A stretch of 64,000 nt of DNA from Terfezia claveryi. Taxonomy: Eukaryota > Ascomycota > Pezizomycetes > Pezizales > Pezizaceae. The notes beneath the pieces are model-generated. The model saw only the letters and a list, made by a program, of their open reading frames with translations, ran no database searches and was not told the DNA's origin. Below are positions 44,936-55,735 of the stretch, piece by piece. Every line of letters begins with the position of its first letter. The first letter of the stretch is position 1. The stretch is taken from the NCBI GenBank assembly GCA_015179025.1, contig WHUX01000029.1:1-64000 (forward strand). Reading direction: 5' to 3'. Position numbers and translations under genes: made by a program.

Positions 44936-45048
44936 GTCTGGCAGATTAACTTGCCTTACCCTTGAATCCACCGGGCTTCCGCGTGGCTCCTCATAGCCCC
45001 CCTACGGGGCTGCATAGGAGTACTGAGTATTTAAAAAAAAAAAAAAAA
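44936..45048 (+). mobile_element. LINE 3' end, 113 bp, with TSD
   Basis: Extremely 5'-truncated copy of the LINE family also seen at 45593 and 48550: the 3' UTR end CTGGCAGATTAACTTGCC, two hairpins, TGAGTATTT and an A-tail. It is flanked by 14-bp repeats TCTGTTTAAAAGTT (44922-44935 and 45049-45062). Confidence 0.88.
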
Positions 45049-45062
45049 TCTGTTTAAAAGTT

Positions 45063-45579
45063 ACCCTGAAATTTGTACCCCATGATCCCACACCTCGGGC
45101 GCACTACCATCTACCGGTATGGTTGACTGACTACCTTCTGCCTATCCATGGTACATGGCTGAGACATATAGGTGGGTATAGCGAGCTAGGAAACCTGTGG
45201 ATATACGGGGCCGGGCCTGCCCGAGCAGGCAAGCCAGTTGAGTCAAACTTGTGATTGATATGTGTGTGTGTTTTCGCATCGTCCGTTGCCGCCTAAGTAC
45301 ACCTATACCTTAAGCACCCAGATGTACAAAGATAGTTAGGTGCTCTTTTATTTCTGTGCATAGCTCACTACTCTGAACGTTTTCCTGATTGTGAGGACAA
45401 GTGGCTGGAAAGAATCACTAGTGAAAATTGAAAACAGTATGGGATGCCTCACAGAGAGTAGGAAGACCAAGGATCGACACATCCCTTTTCAATGAAACTG
45501 CTTCGGCTCGTGAGGAATCTGGTACCTTGAGTTCGGTCCATGCATGTCTGCTCTAATGTCTGCTGCGAAGGCCCAGATT
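45063..45579. other. spacer between LINE copies
   Basis: No supported gene or further repeat recognised. Confidence 0.4.
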
Positions 45580-45592
45580 GACACGTCGGTAG

Positions 45593-46022
45593 AGGAGGGT
45601 GAGGAGACTTACGAGGCCACGGAGGCCTTCTTCGTGTTATTGTTCCACGAGTTCACTTAGGGATCTATTAACACTCCGGAAATCGTACTAATTTCATTTA
45701 CGAGTCCCCTTTGTTTAGTTCACAAAGTTTTATTTACGAGTGTTTTAGTTCACAAGTTAGTCCTTTTTAGTTCACTTCCCTTTTCTAGTCCTCCAGTTTT
45801 TCGAGTCGGGGTTGAGGCTCAGTCAGGCCTTCGGGTCATCGGCTAGTCCGTCAATGACAGCATGGGGCCTCGCCTCTTTCCATGTACTTAGTTTGCGAGG
45901 GGTTGGCAGATTAACTTGCCTCTCCCTTGAATCCACCGGGTTTCCGCGTGGCTCCTCATAGCCCCCCTAACGGGGCTGCATAGGAGTAACAAGTATTTAA
46001 AAAAAAAAAAAAAAAAAAAAAA
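45593..46022 (+). mobile_element. LINE 3' fragment, 430 bp, with TSD
   Basis: Starts inside the end of the LINE ORF (EEGEETYEATEAFFVLLFHEFT then stop at 45660), followed by the complete 3' UTR and an A-tail. The C-terminus aligns with the copy at 48550-49259. It is flanked by 13-bp repeats GACACGTCGGTAG (45580-45592 and 46023-46035). Confidence 0.9.
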
Positions 46023-46035
46023 GACACGTCGGTAG

Positions 46036-48537
46036 TCTCGATCCACGTCGGGCTTAGCTGTGTATCTCAATTTGGCTAGCGTAGCTAGTTTGGACAATTG
46101 TCTCGGGCGCGGGTAGGTGAGCCTAGAATCTAAGGTAGCCTCCCATGTCTACCTCTTTCTTTCCTCAAGGACTTTACCCACCGCAAGCAAAACCCCAGTG
46201 AAATACCCAGCAACGAAAAAACCGTGAACAAATTGCCTCTCTATTCCAAATCTCGGGGCAGGTGTTCCCTCTCTTCTGTGTCTCTCTCTCTCTGCCTTCC
46301 TTTGCTTGAGGACTGTTCATATTCTATGGCCTCATTCACCCCCTGAACTAACAGCTCAACGGGCAACTTTGTGGATTCAAGGTAGCATATGACTTGAGTT
46401 ACCCACAAGCACTGTGGGTGCGCACATCCTGGTGGAGTTTCTTCATCCCCAGTGGATGCGGAAAAGCAGTTAATGATTCCTATCTTGTGGTCGCAGTTAA
46501 CTAAGCTTCATCACCGCTGCAAGAGTAGGACGCTTCTTTATGAGCCTAGGTAGGGAATGGTCTCCATCTGGGTACTAACTTACTGATGCCTGTGTTCAGC
46601 AAAGTGCATATGGGTTTGTGTGTAGTCTGGTTGGAACAAACCCCGTAGGTTTAGTATAGGGTGTCTATCAGCTCTATTACAGATTACCCTCTCATCCTGG
46701 CAACTTTAGATTCGTCCCCAGTTGGAGCCAGATAGTACTAGTACACATCACCAGTGTTTTAGTTTCTCTGTTGTTGTTTGTGATCAGTGATTGATTGCCT
46801 CTGCATCATTAGTGCTGGTCGCTTGACGCGAATATAAATACTCCTCTCCCTAGTGGCCCTTATATGCAGTTGGAGACCAGTCACAGAGCGAAAACCACAT
46901 GCACTGTGTATGAAGGTATGTAGGTTCAATTCCGACAGGATCCATCGTTGCAACTGCTGGAAGGGCTGCCACATCCAATCCAGCGTATTGCCCTCCTTGT
47001 TGTTTGTAACATGCTCTCCCTACTCTCAGGAGAATCGTTGTGGTCACATTGTATCAATACGAACACTAATTATATGTTATAGAAAATCCAAAAAGCAAAG
47101 TAGATATCAGTACAGTACCGCTTCTTCTATGAATCTTCCAGCTGTCTAGCATACCTATAGCTTTTCTTCCTAGATATCAGCAGTGAGCACCCTGAAGGTC
47201 AGCAGTTACGATCACATTGAAGGAATTCAAAGTCCAATGTTCTATTTGAGAGGTCTAGAAAACCATTTCTTTTATCGACTCGCCATTACCTATCAAACAA
47301 TGAGCTGCGCCTGCCAGATAAGCATCTTTTGGAAGGTGAAGCATTACTGGTATTTAGACTATCTAGTCTGTGAAGAGGCGGCGCATGCCCCTTGAGCCGC
47401 TCCTGGAAGAGAAAACACGCAGGGAGAGGGGAAAACTAGACCAAATAAAAAAACCTAGGTACAGGAATTTTTAAGACACACGGTGAAGGTCGGTTCATTA
47501 TGGAAATATTGTAGGGAGACAAGGACTAATTTATCCCTAATGAGATACAGAGAATCCTCTTTTGAAGAGGCATTGGTTTACTTACCTTAATACAGTAGCC
47601 TAGGTACCTGGTTTCACACTGAACACTGCCACTAGGGGCGCTAATCTTTTGGGGTAACTTATTACTCGTATTCAAACTATCTGGACTATCAGGAGGCACG
47701 TTTATGCAAGCACCTTACCACACGTGGGTGATTGAGGCCGTAGAGGAGCATCTGCGCGTCAGCCCAGAGGCCGAGGAAAAGCTTGCTCTTCTGAGGGAGT
47801 TGTTCGGCAAAGACGATTTCGACGCTGGTTTGCTTGGCCCTAGCGACCGAGGGACTGATGATGCGTTAAACTTTGTATTTCAAGATGGGAAAGGTCAACC
47901 ACCTTTGAATTGACCGCAAGGGCGCGTATGTATGAAGGTTAGTACGTTATATTGAGGGTGTGGCGCTGAGACCAGTAATAATGTAATATAAAAGTTCTAA
48001 CATACAACTGTTTCTCCTATTGATTCACTATTATCAGGCCAGGTACATGTTGCCCAGTACATTTGTTAACCTGTCAAGAGAGGACGCCTGGGAATCTTTG
48101 GAGTTGGGCGATGCCATCGCCAGAGACTCGAGAGGCCTGCTTGATGCCTTGGACTGGGTACGAATTGTCCTGCATCGCGGGAAGATGCGAGTCAGGCCAT
48201 GAGTTAGGCTGTTTCCTCTGGAAAACTAAGTGAGGTGGATATAGAACAATAGCTACTTACTATCAGGTGCGGGTAACTGAAGTCAGGCTAGGGTAACTGT
48301 GGAAGTTGTTATACCAACAAGGATTGTGTAATTTCTTATATGTACAATTTCGTTAGCAGTGCTGCACGTGTTAGTGCTGGGAAGCCAAACATCCACACAC
48401 CAGATTGCAACTGGAAAGCTGTCATTTTTTTATTTATTTTTACTGCTATGTTTTCTTGACAGTTGTAAGCTTTGGGGACGAGTGCAAATATTCTGACAGA
48501 GCTGGGAGAAAGATTTTGGAAGGGTTGGGCAGAATCC
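46036..48537. other. intergenic DNA with relic coding pieces
   Basis: No complete gene. A CCAACCAGACTA copy (minus strand, 46622-46635) sits in the loop of a GGGTTTGT/ACAAACCC inverted repeat. About 47490-47590 resembles intron 6 and exon 7 of the exon-array gene. Two degenerate copies of a roughly 70-bp segment lie at about 47320-47392 and 47643-47715. Confidence 0.45.
47704..48202 (+). pseudogene. possible gene fragments, unrecognised
   Basis: Two frames read like protein: 47704-47913 (MQAPYHTWVIEAVEEHLRVS, then KLALLRELFGKDDFDAG) and 48020-48202 (LPSTFVNLSREDAWESLELG, then RGLLDALDWVRIVL). They are separated by a stop and about 100 bp with no clear intron linking them. The diverged similarity of the DNA just upstream to the exon-array gene suggests relics of a related locus, which is inference. 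No function can be assigned. Confidence 0.3.
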
Positions 48538-48549
48538 CTTAAGGAACTC

Positions 48550-49259
48550 CCTCCAAGGCTATAGGAAAGGAGGCGAGAACGAGGTCAGGATACGGGGTAA
48601 GAAGGGTGGAGTGGGATCGGCACGCCATATCAGCCTACACTTGGCTGCGGACGAACAGAGGCCCTCAGAAAAGCTGGCTCCACCACATCGGCAAAGCGGA
48701 GTCAGCGGAGTGTGCATGCGGTTATCCTTCGGAGACAGGAGAACATGTCGTCTTCACCTGCCCACGATTCAACCGCCCAAGGATAGCCCTTTTAGGAGAA
48801 AAGCGCAGTTGGGAGGAGCTCGACAAGCCGGAGTGGAGAAGGGAAGGAGAGGACACATACGAGGCCACAGAGGCCTTCTTCAGGTTGTTATATCACGAGC
48901 TCACCTAACAACCCCATCCATGTGTGTGTGATCACGAGTCCCTTTTGTTTCAGTCGAATTCGTCATTTTCACGAGTTACGAAGTCCCTTTCACCCAGTCC
49001 AGCCAGTTCATTTCTTCTTTGCGAAGTTTCACAGTTCATTAGCACAGAAGGGGGAGCTCAGTCAGGCCCACAGGTCCTCGGCTCGTCCGTTAATGACAGC
49101 ATGGGGTCTCATATTCCTTCATATTTGTATTTACCTTGCGTGGTTCTGGCAGATTAACTTGCCTTAACCTTGAATCCACCCAGGCTTCTGGGTGGCTCCT
49201 CATAGTCCCCCTAATGGGGCCGCATAGGAGTAACAAGTATTTAAAAAAAAAAAAAAAAA
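48550..49259 (+). mobile_element. 5'-truncated Tad1-like LINE, 710 bp, with TSD
   Basis: The fragment encodes the C-terminus of a LINE reverse-transcriptase protein (frame to 48908): SAYTWLRTNRGPQKSWLHHI, then a zinc-finger-like CACGYPSETGEHVVFTCPRF (C-x-C-x8-H-x4-C type), then REGEDTYEATEAFFRLLYHELT and stop. The 3' UTR ends with two hairpins, AACAAGTATTT and an A-tail. It is flanked by 12-bp repeats CTTAAGGAACTC (48538-48549 and 49260-49271). Placement in the Tad1/I-type group rests on this zinc-finger end. Confidence 0.9.
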
Positions 49260-49554
49260 CTTAAGGAACTCGTGCGCAACGATATCTGGTGGTGATACAG
49301 TACATACTGTATTAACTGGGCAGCTACTGGACTGCATTGCTTGGGCCGGGCCCGGGCATTACTACATAATGCATAATCAAGTTGCGTCTGAATGAGTGCA
49401 GCACGTGATGCAGACACAGTTTCTCGTTATATAGACCCGTTCACGGCGATCGTCCTTTTACTGTCATTTTTCTTCTGCTCTGTGCTAATTCGTGGAGCCA
49501 TATTATATATAGTCTGAACCGTGCTCTAACTTCTGTTATATGAGTGCGATCCAG

Positions 49555-49716
49555 TCGCTATATGTTTGGATTTTCGGATTTACGAGCTCTCTGGGTTTTC
49601 ACGAATTTCATTTCACGAGTTTCATTGATTTTATTTTTCATTATAGCTTCTCCGGTTTTGTTTTGGGTCGAGGTTCATTCAGACCCCCTGGGTCATCGGG
49701 TGTATGCCCGTTAATG
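49555..49716 (+). mobile_element. LINE 3' UTR fragment interrupted by a second LINE
   Basis: The region, ending TTCATTCAGACCCCCTGGG, TCATCGG and CCCGTTAATG, matches the 3' UTR of the neighbouring LINE copies (around 45800 and 49060). It resumes at 51065 with ACAGCATGGGACCTCG after the inserted LINE and its duplicated target. Confidence 0.6.
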
Positions 49717-50789
49717 TGGGGGAAGGACCAGAAGGGAGAAACGTTGAGGAAGGTAGGCCCTGGGATTATTTCGGGGAACCTTTCCCTCTGGTAGATGGGT
49801 TTACCTCAGTTATGACAGCCATCCACAGCAAGGCGGGGGTGCTGAAGGAGGAGGGGAACGAGGGACTGAGTATCGGAGGGGAGGTGGACAGGTTCCAAAT
49901 CCCCCTGGTGAATTTGGGATTGTCCAGGGATTCTAAGCCGGAAGAATGGCAACAGGGGATTGAAGCAGCAAAAGAGGACTCCGTCGTGATTTACACAGAT
50001 GGGAGCATGAGCGAACAAGGCCGGGTAGGAGGGGGTTGGTGCTCCTCAGGGGGGAGGGTAAAAGGGAAGGTAGGGATCGGGCGGCTGGCAACGGTATGGG
50101 ATGGAGAGGTTGTCGGCATCAAGAAGGCCTTGGAAGAGGCTGACAAGGATTGGAGGCTACTAATCCTGTCAGACTCACAGGCTGCTCTGGCAGCCATTCG
50201 GAAGGCAGGTAGAGCAGGCAAAGCTAGAACGGCTGACCTGAGGGAGGCCGGCAAGTTAATCCTGCAGAGGCAGAGGGGGGCCGGCCAAGGGGCAGTCAGG
50301 CTAGGCTGGGTCAAAGCCCACGTGGGGATTGAAGGCAATGAGCTGGCTGACTCCCTGGCGAAGGAAGGTGCAGAGGAGGAGTTCCCGGAGCAACCCCTGA
50401 TTACGGAAGGGGGGCTCAAGCAGGAATGGAGACGGAAGAGGGAGGAAGAAAGGAAAGTGGCCGGAACGGGGCGAGGAAGGGTGGTTAAATGGGAAAGAAA
50501 GGCAAGGGTCAACTATACTCACTGCAGGACAGGGAAGGGTAACCTCCAGTCCTGGCGGGCGAGGTTGGATGATTCAGTTGACCCTACATGCCGGAGGTGT
50601 GGAAGGCATGAGGAGACGGGCACACATGTGGCCCTGGTGTGCCCCCACGGGGAGGAAATAGGCAGGAAATGGAGCACCTGGGAAGAGATGGACGAGAAAG
50701 GGAGGTGGCTCAGGAGGGTCAAGGATGGGGAAGGAGAACACACAGTTGATCTGGTGGAGACCTTTTTCTCAAGCCTAGATCTTGCCTAG
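49717..50789 (+). CDS. LINE RNase H and C-terminal zinc finger (5'-truncated)
   Basis: About 357 residues in frame, open at the 5' truncation. The RNase H domain has VVIYTDGSMSEQGRVGGGW (first Asp), ATVWDGEVVGIKKALEEAD (Glu), LLILSDSQAALAAI (Asp) and WVKAHVGIEGNELADSLAKE (His/Asp), so all catalytic positions are present. A basic linker and the zinc-binding segment CRRCGRHEETGTHVALVCP follow (C-x2-C-x8-H-x4-C). Reverse transcriptase and endonuclease are missing. Typical of fungal Tad1-type LINEs, which carry RNase H after the reverse transcriptase. Confidence 0.9.
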
Positions 50790-51051
50790 GGAGGCAACGT
50801 GGGAGCGGGGGGGATGGGGGGATGGGCCGGTAAGGGGCGTGGCGGCGGAGGATATCACTAAGGGGATGTGGCCGGTCAGCGGGCGTGGCGGGGGGAGGGG
50901 GTCAATCGATTTTCTTTGGTTCGGGAGGCTGGGCGTTTATGCAGCCCGTTGTTCCGTGGGCGTAACGAGTCGTTTAAGACGAGGGAACGGAGCCGCCTCA
51001 TAGCCTTAGGCTCCACAGGCGTATAGATTTCAAAAAAAAAAAAAAAAAAAA
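49717..51051 (+). mobile_element. second LINE family, 5'-truncated, nested insertion
   Basis: 1335-bp insert with an ORF to 50789, a GC-rich 3' UTR ending TATAGATTTC and an A-tail. It is flanked by ATGCCCGTTAATG (49704-49716 and 51052-51064), a 13-bp target duplication (12 if the A belongs to the tail). It lies within the 3' UTR of another LINE. Its base composition and 3' end differ from the 48550 family. Confidence 0.9.
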
Positions 51052-51064
51052 ATGCCCGTTAATG

Positions 51065-52431
51065 ACAGCATGGGACCTCGTTTTTTTTTTTTTGAAGAAA
51101 AAAAGATGCTTATATTTCTCTTCGTTAATCTTACTGGTAATCCTTGCATACTATCGCTTTCCTTTCTAGTGCGACCGGCGAGGGTATTCCTACAGCTACC
51201 TGTGATGAATGGTTTGGAAGTCATGATCTCAATTTCGAACTTAGTGTCCATTTGACTGTAGTTGAAAGAACAACTAAAAGGAACATCAATCTAAGGTTTG
51301 TGCTAGAATATGCACTAAATTTCTTCCTTGCAAAAGGTGTTGAAATGGAACGGCCAGTAATCTAGATAAATTGCGTATGAGTAATCAATGATTAATTAAA
51401 TGAAAGGGGCTTTGCCATATAGCGTATAACCCCAACCCTAGGCGCAAACAAAACACGATACTATCATGTGCTACTGGTAGGAACGTACCTATAATATTTG
51501 GTAGACTGGTTTTTTACGTCAGCTTCAAAGACAGCGCATTTTATCGTGGCGCTTTTATTGCGGATTCGGCCCCTTCTTCACGCAGTGCTAGGGTCAAGCA
51601 TTCCGCGCCATGATCTTAGGTCGTACAGACGTTAAAATTCTGGCAGGAGTTTTTCCAGGGGGCCCTTACCCTGAGGTTCCCATGTACATTTAAATTTCAG
51701 TTATGCGCAAAAAAAGATTCGTAACTCCTTCCGCTAGTCCTGACGTACATATATGAATACCATTGTTACTTTGTTCTAAATAATAGGGCGAATACCTCAT
51801 GTGGACACTACTACGCACCTTAATGATGAAGAGTCTTGATGATATACCGTATGACCTAGTTGGTTATAGTGCCAGGCTAGGGAACTTACCGTGATTCAAC
51901 AATAAATTTTTTTCGCATTTGAGGGGTATAAAAGTTACCCTGAAATCCCCCCCTAAGTAATTATTCCGCACCTAGGGAAAACCTTTTTACTCACCTTGCT
52001 CTATAACGTACCTGCTTCTTGCTAAGCGGCCTTTCATGCTCACTTATCAATGGCACCCAGGCATACGTACCTATTGCTCAAACTTTCTGATTACAACGTT
52101 GTGAGATCAGGTAATGCTGCCCTTTATTACCGGTCAGAGGATATTTTGGGTGCGTTGGCACAAAGTATTGAAACATAACTTTGGTGCTATTAGGGCTGCC
52201 TTGATAGGACCCTTCTTATTTCTAGGTGTTGGGATTGCTTTTCGGTTCCTTTTTATAATTAATTACCCAGTCTTGACTAAATCCTCTGTTGTGTATAAAG
52301 CCTCAGTCATGGCTGTACGACATCGGTGAAGGCCTCTAAATGTCGATATAAACTGCGAGATAAATACGAATAGACGTACGAAGGAAACTATTCATATACA
52401 CTCTGCCATCGTTCTGTTCCTAAATTATATA
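51065..52431. other. intergenic DNA after the LINE cluster
   Basis: Begins with about 16 bases of the interrupted LINE 3' UTR, then a T-run. No supported gene. Confidence 0.45.
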
Positions 52432-52666
52432 CAGTTAGGTGGCAATGAATTTGGTACCCCGCATAACAGGGGGCGAGTATGCAGCATGCTTTAAACCTAT
52501 AATATATATACTAAATATGTGCTAATGCAGGACTCTGATATAAGGAAGGTACCTATAACAGAGGGCGAGTATGCAGCACGCTTTAAACCTATAATATGTG
52601 TGCTAAATGGATGCTAATGCAGGACTCTAATGCAAGGGGGGTACCAAATTCATTGCCACCTAACTG
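52432..52666. mobile_element. MITE with 29-bp perfect TIRs and two internal repeats
   Basis: 235-bp element with 29-bp perfect terminal inverted repeats starting CAGTTAGGTGGCAATGAA (52432-52460 and 52638-52666), flanked by TA, as expected for Tc1/mariner-type elements. The interior is two tandem copies of a roughly 92-bp unit beginning around GGGCGAGTATGCAGCA. GGTACC occurs at 52453, 52548 and 52640, at the unit boundaries. No coding capacity. Confidence 0.88.
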
Positions 52667-52668
52667 TA

Positions 52669-53614
52669 TCAAAGGTGATAGGTTCTTACTTGTATTTGGG
52701 GGGGATTTCCAAAATTTAATCATGGAGACGTCTCAATACAGTGATGTAACAGCTATGGAGTCGCGAGACGTTCGACCTTTGGGAGGGTTCATAATGATAT
52801 TACCAACGAGACTATGATATTACATCGTCTCTGGTTGCACAGATATACACAGATATACACCACCACCACTGGGATCACGTATATTCTGCCCGAGCCTATG
52901 CCGGGCGGTCAACCACAAGTAGCCCATGGAGAAGGGCAGTTCGTCCTCGCACCATGTTGATGGTCCTCCTACCATGGCCATCATCATCACCGGTGCACCT
53001 ATAGCCAGCTGCTGCGGCATTCACACTAGCTCGCTCCCAAGCTCAAGCTCGACCATACGCATACGGATGAACCCCCGTCTAACCTACTCCAACATCATGT
53101 CCTGCAAGCACTTACCCTCAATGCAATCCACAAGATATACAAAATCTCCCTGTGCATCTGGACCTCAAACCTGCATCATCGCAGTGCATGCACGCCGACC
53201 CCGCACGTTGCATAAACCCTGTCCGTCGAAACCTAACCACTTCGAATTCGTGCAACAGCTTCCCGTTGTGCAGGCAGGTGTGCAGGGAAGGACGGTGACG
53301 GAGTATAAAATCCGTTGCTTTTGGTTACGATGCTGGAAATATCAGCCTGACAAAACCAAAGCTTTGAGCTCGTCCTTGCGACTATTTTTTCCCCCATATT
53401 CATACCCGTATAAAGATCACCACTGGACATTGTCTGCTTTCTCTTTTGCCTGCAGGGGCTCAAGTATAGGGGCTTGCCCGCGTCTGTTTCCCGATCCCAA
53501 GGATATTCCGGAGTCTGAATTTTACGTACGTTAATTTTTCCATGTTTCGAATTCATGGACATCCCCCTTTATTTTCGCCGGCAGTACCGTTAGCTAACAT
53601 TTGTTTCACAGCGG
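52669..53614. other. probable promoter and 5' leader of the polyQ gene
   Basis: TATAAAA at 53304-53310. A GTACGT donor at about 53526 and a CACAG acceptor ending 53611 suggest an intron just before the ATG at 53615. The exon before it would read FPDPKDIPESEFY if coding, so the protein may begin further upstream. Confidence 0.45.
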
Positions 53615-55183
53615 ATGGAACCCCACCAGCAGCAACCCTCCTCACCACCACAACATATCCCCACCGCAGCCCGGCACCACGGCTACACGTACCTAGGAGG
53701 CCTTGCAAGCTCCTCTCCAACATTGTGCGATAAACGCCTCATACGACGGTCAACCCACGGGACGCCCTACCCTCAGACAATTGCGATTCCCCCGCCTCCC
53801 TCATACCTCACATCTGGATCGGCAGTCCTAGCTACACGAACATCCACCGGGACCATAAATTCTACCGCAAGAACTCCAAACGCAAATATTCCGGTTACGC
53901 CATTGCTGTCCCCATTCTCCGTCCCTGCAGCTGCTCCGCAAGGAACGGCGAAAACTACTAGCTCGCTTGCGAGGAGAAGGAGAAGTACGGTGTCGAGTAG
54001 TAATAGTAATTCTTCGCCGTCGCCGGAAATTAATTCAAGGCCGAGGCCGATGTCGCCTCCGCTGGTGCCGGGTTCGAGTGCGACACTACAGCAAATGTTG
54101 CAACAACAATTGCAACAACAGCAGCAACAACAACAACAACAACAATTATTACCATTCCAACGATTAGGTTCTGCAGCCACCACCCCCGGACACTCCGCAT
54201 CAGCAGCTAGTTCCACCTTCTGGGGCTCCAATTATGCCACCAGCAGTGCTACCCCCGGCGGCTGTTCCTCGCTATTCGTCAAAGATGACATGGGCCTCGG
54301 AGGGACCTGGCGGAGCCGGGAAACATGGAACAATAGGGCATCCATTTCCAGTCCTTCAGAACCAGGGGGAAAACGACCTATACCCCCCGATGATGACGGG
54401 GATCTAGAGCTCGAGCTAGAGGAAGCCATGGATGAGGATACCACCAGCGACGAGGACGAAGAACCGAAATTCGCGGTCCCTCCTCCCAGGAAACATAATG
54501 CGAACGGGAGCCTGAACAGGGATAATGCGAAACGGAGAGAGGCCGAGGATGATTTAGCGAGGATTGCACAAGCTATGGTCCGTATACAAAAGAACTGAAA
54601 CCTCACCTTCATTCCTGCTATCTCACCCTCATTATGCTAACCTCTATCGTCTTTTATGATTGTTGAATATAGACCCTCCTATCCCTCAAACCTGGCGCCG
54701 GCCCATCCGAAATACTCTCCCTAGGCCCACACTTCTTTCCCCTCAACCCCCAAGATGGCCACACTGAACAAGAAAGCTGGCCCCCACACCCGACACCCGA
54801 ATCCCTCCTGCGCGAATCCCTGCGCCAATCCTTCGAAGCCTACCGCACGTTGAAACTCCTCGATAAAGCGACCGTTCTTGGCGGAGCTGGCGCAAGGCAG
54901 AATAGCGTATCGACGGGTTCGGGGCAGTCGTCGAGGAGGCAGAGTGTACATTTGCAAGGTGTGGAAGGGGAGGTGTCGGAGAGAGAGTTGAGTGTGGTAG
55001 ATGTGTTGAAGGCGTATGAGCAGGCGGCAGATGGGGTGAAGGCTGCGAGGGAGGTTATGGTGAGTTTATCTTCGATGGTTGGGTGGGGGATGTGTACTAA
55101 TTTATGGGTGTGGGCAGAAATGGGCTGAGCATTGGATTAGGGACGAGAGAGAGAGGACGAGGGAGAGGTTGCTGAAGGGGTGA
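53615..55183 (+). CDS. Gln/Ser/Pro-rich protein with polyQ tract
   Basis: Three exons (53615-54577, 54673-55059, 55118-55183), about 471 residues from the ATG at 53615. The first exon is low-complexity: Pro/Ser/Thr-rich, a basic LARRRRSTVSS, a Q-rich run around residues 160-180, then an acidic block (DDDGDLELELEEAMDEDTTS) and KRREAEDDLARIAQAM. Exons 2-3 encode a helical, charged end, with LLRESLRQSFEAYRTLKLL, VVDVLKAYEQAADGVKAAREV and WAEHWIRDERERTRERLL. The last intron has a TACTAAT branch site; the first uses a weaker GTCCGT donor. Composition suggests a nuclear regulatory protein, but no DNA-binding domain was seen, so function is open. Confidence 0.7.
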
Positions 55184-55375
55184 AGCAAAAAATATGCTTC
55201 GTGAGGTGTTGGTATGGTGTTTCATTATGGTTTTGCCGTCTGAAAAAGGCAATTCAAAATGACAGTTACTTAATATACGGTGGTTTAATCTCATTATCAA
55301 TTTTTCTTGCTTGCTTGGGGCGCAATGTTTGATCCTTCAAATTTTTCGCCATTTTTGTTGATTAGGTATCATCTA

Positions 55376-55406
<31 letters not shown>

Positions 55407-55735
55407 ATATGAAAGGGTCTACGCATGGCACGATAAGGCAGTTGCGGGGGGTTTATTTCATCATTTTGTGCGTCTGGATTTTTTGTTGTCCCTTGTTTGA
55501 TTCTGGCATGAGAATTTTTGAAGATTTGGCGTAGGCTACGATTGCGATTTCGATTGCAATGGGTGGGTGTTTTTTTCCAAGCTTTCACACATTCTAGTAC
55601 ATGTATCATGTTTGGTTGTATGTATCATGTATGAGTTTAATAATTGTAGATTTCTAACTGTCATATTGTATGTCATGTTACACCACACTAAACATAAAAA
55701 TCAAGAGTATATCAATTCAACCAAAAAAGAAAACG

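Noticed and set aside
46850..46950. tRNA or tRNA-derived SINE suggested by GGTTCAATTCC
   Set aside because: Matches a B-box, but no acceptor stem or standard anticodon arm could be drawn and the T stem has a mismatch.
52926..53534. 202-codon plus-strand frame before the polyQ gene
   Set aside because: Most of it looks random; only the last 15-20 codons before the GTACGT donor may be a real exon.
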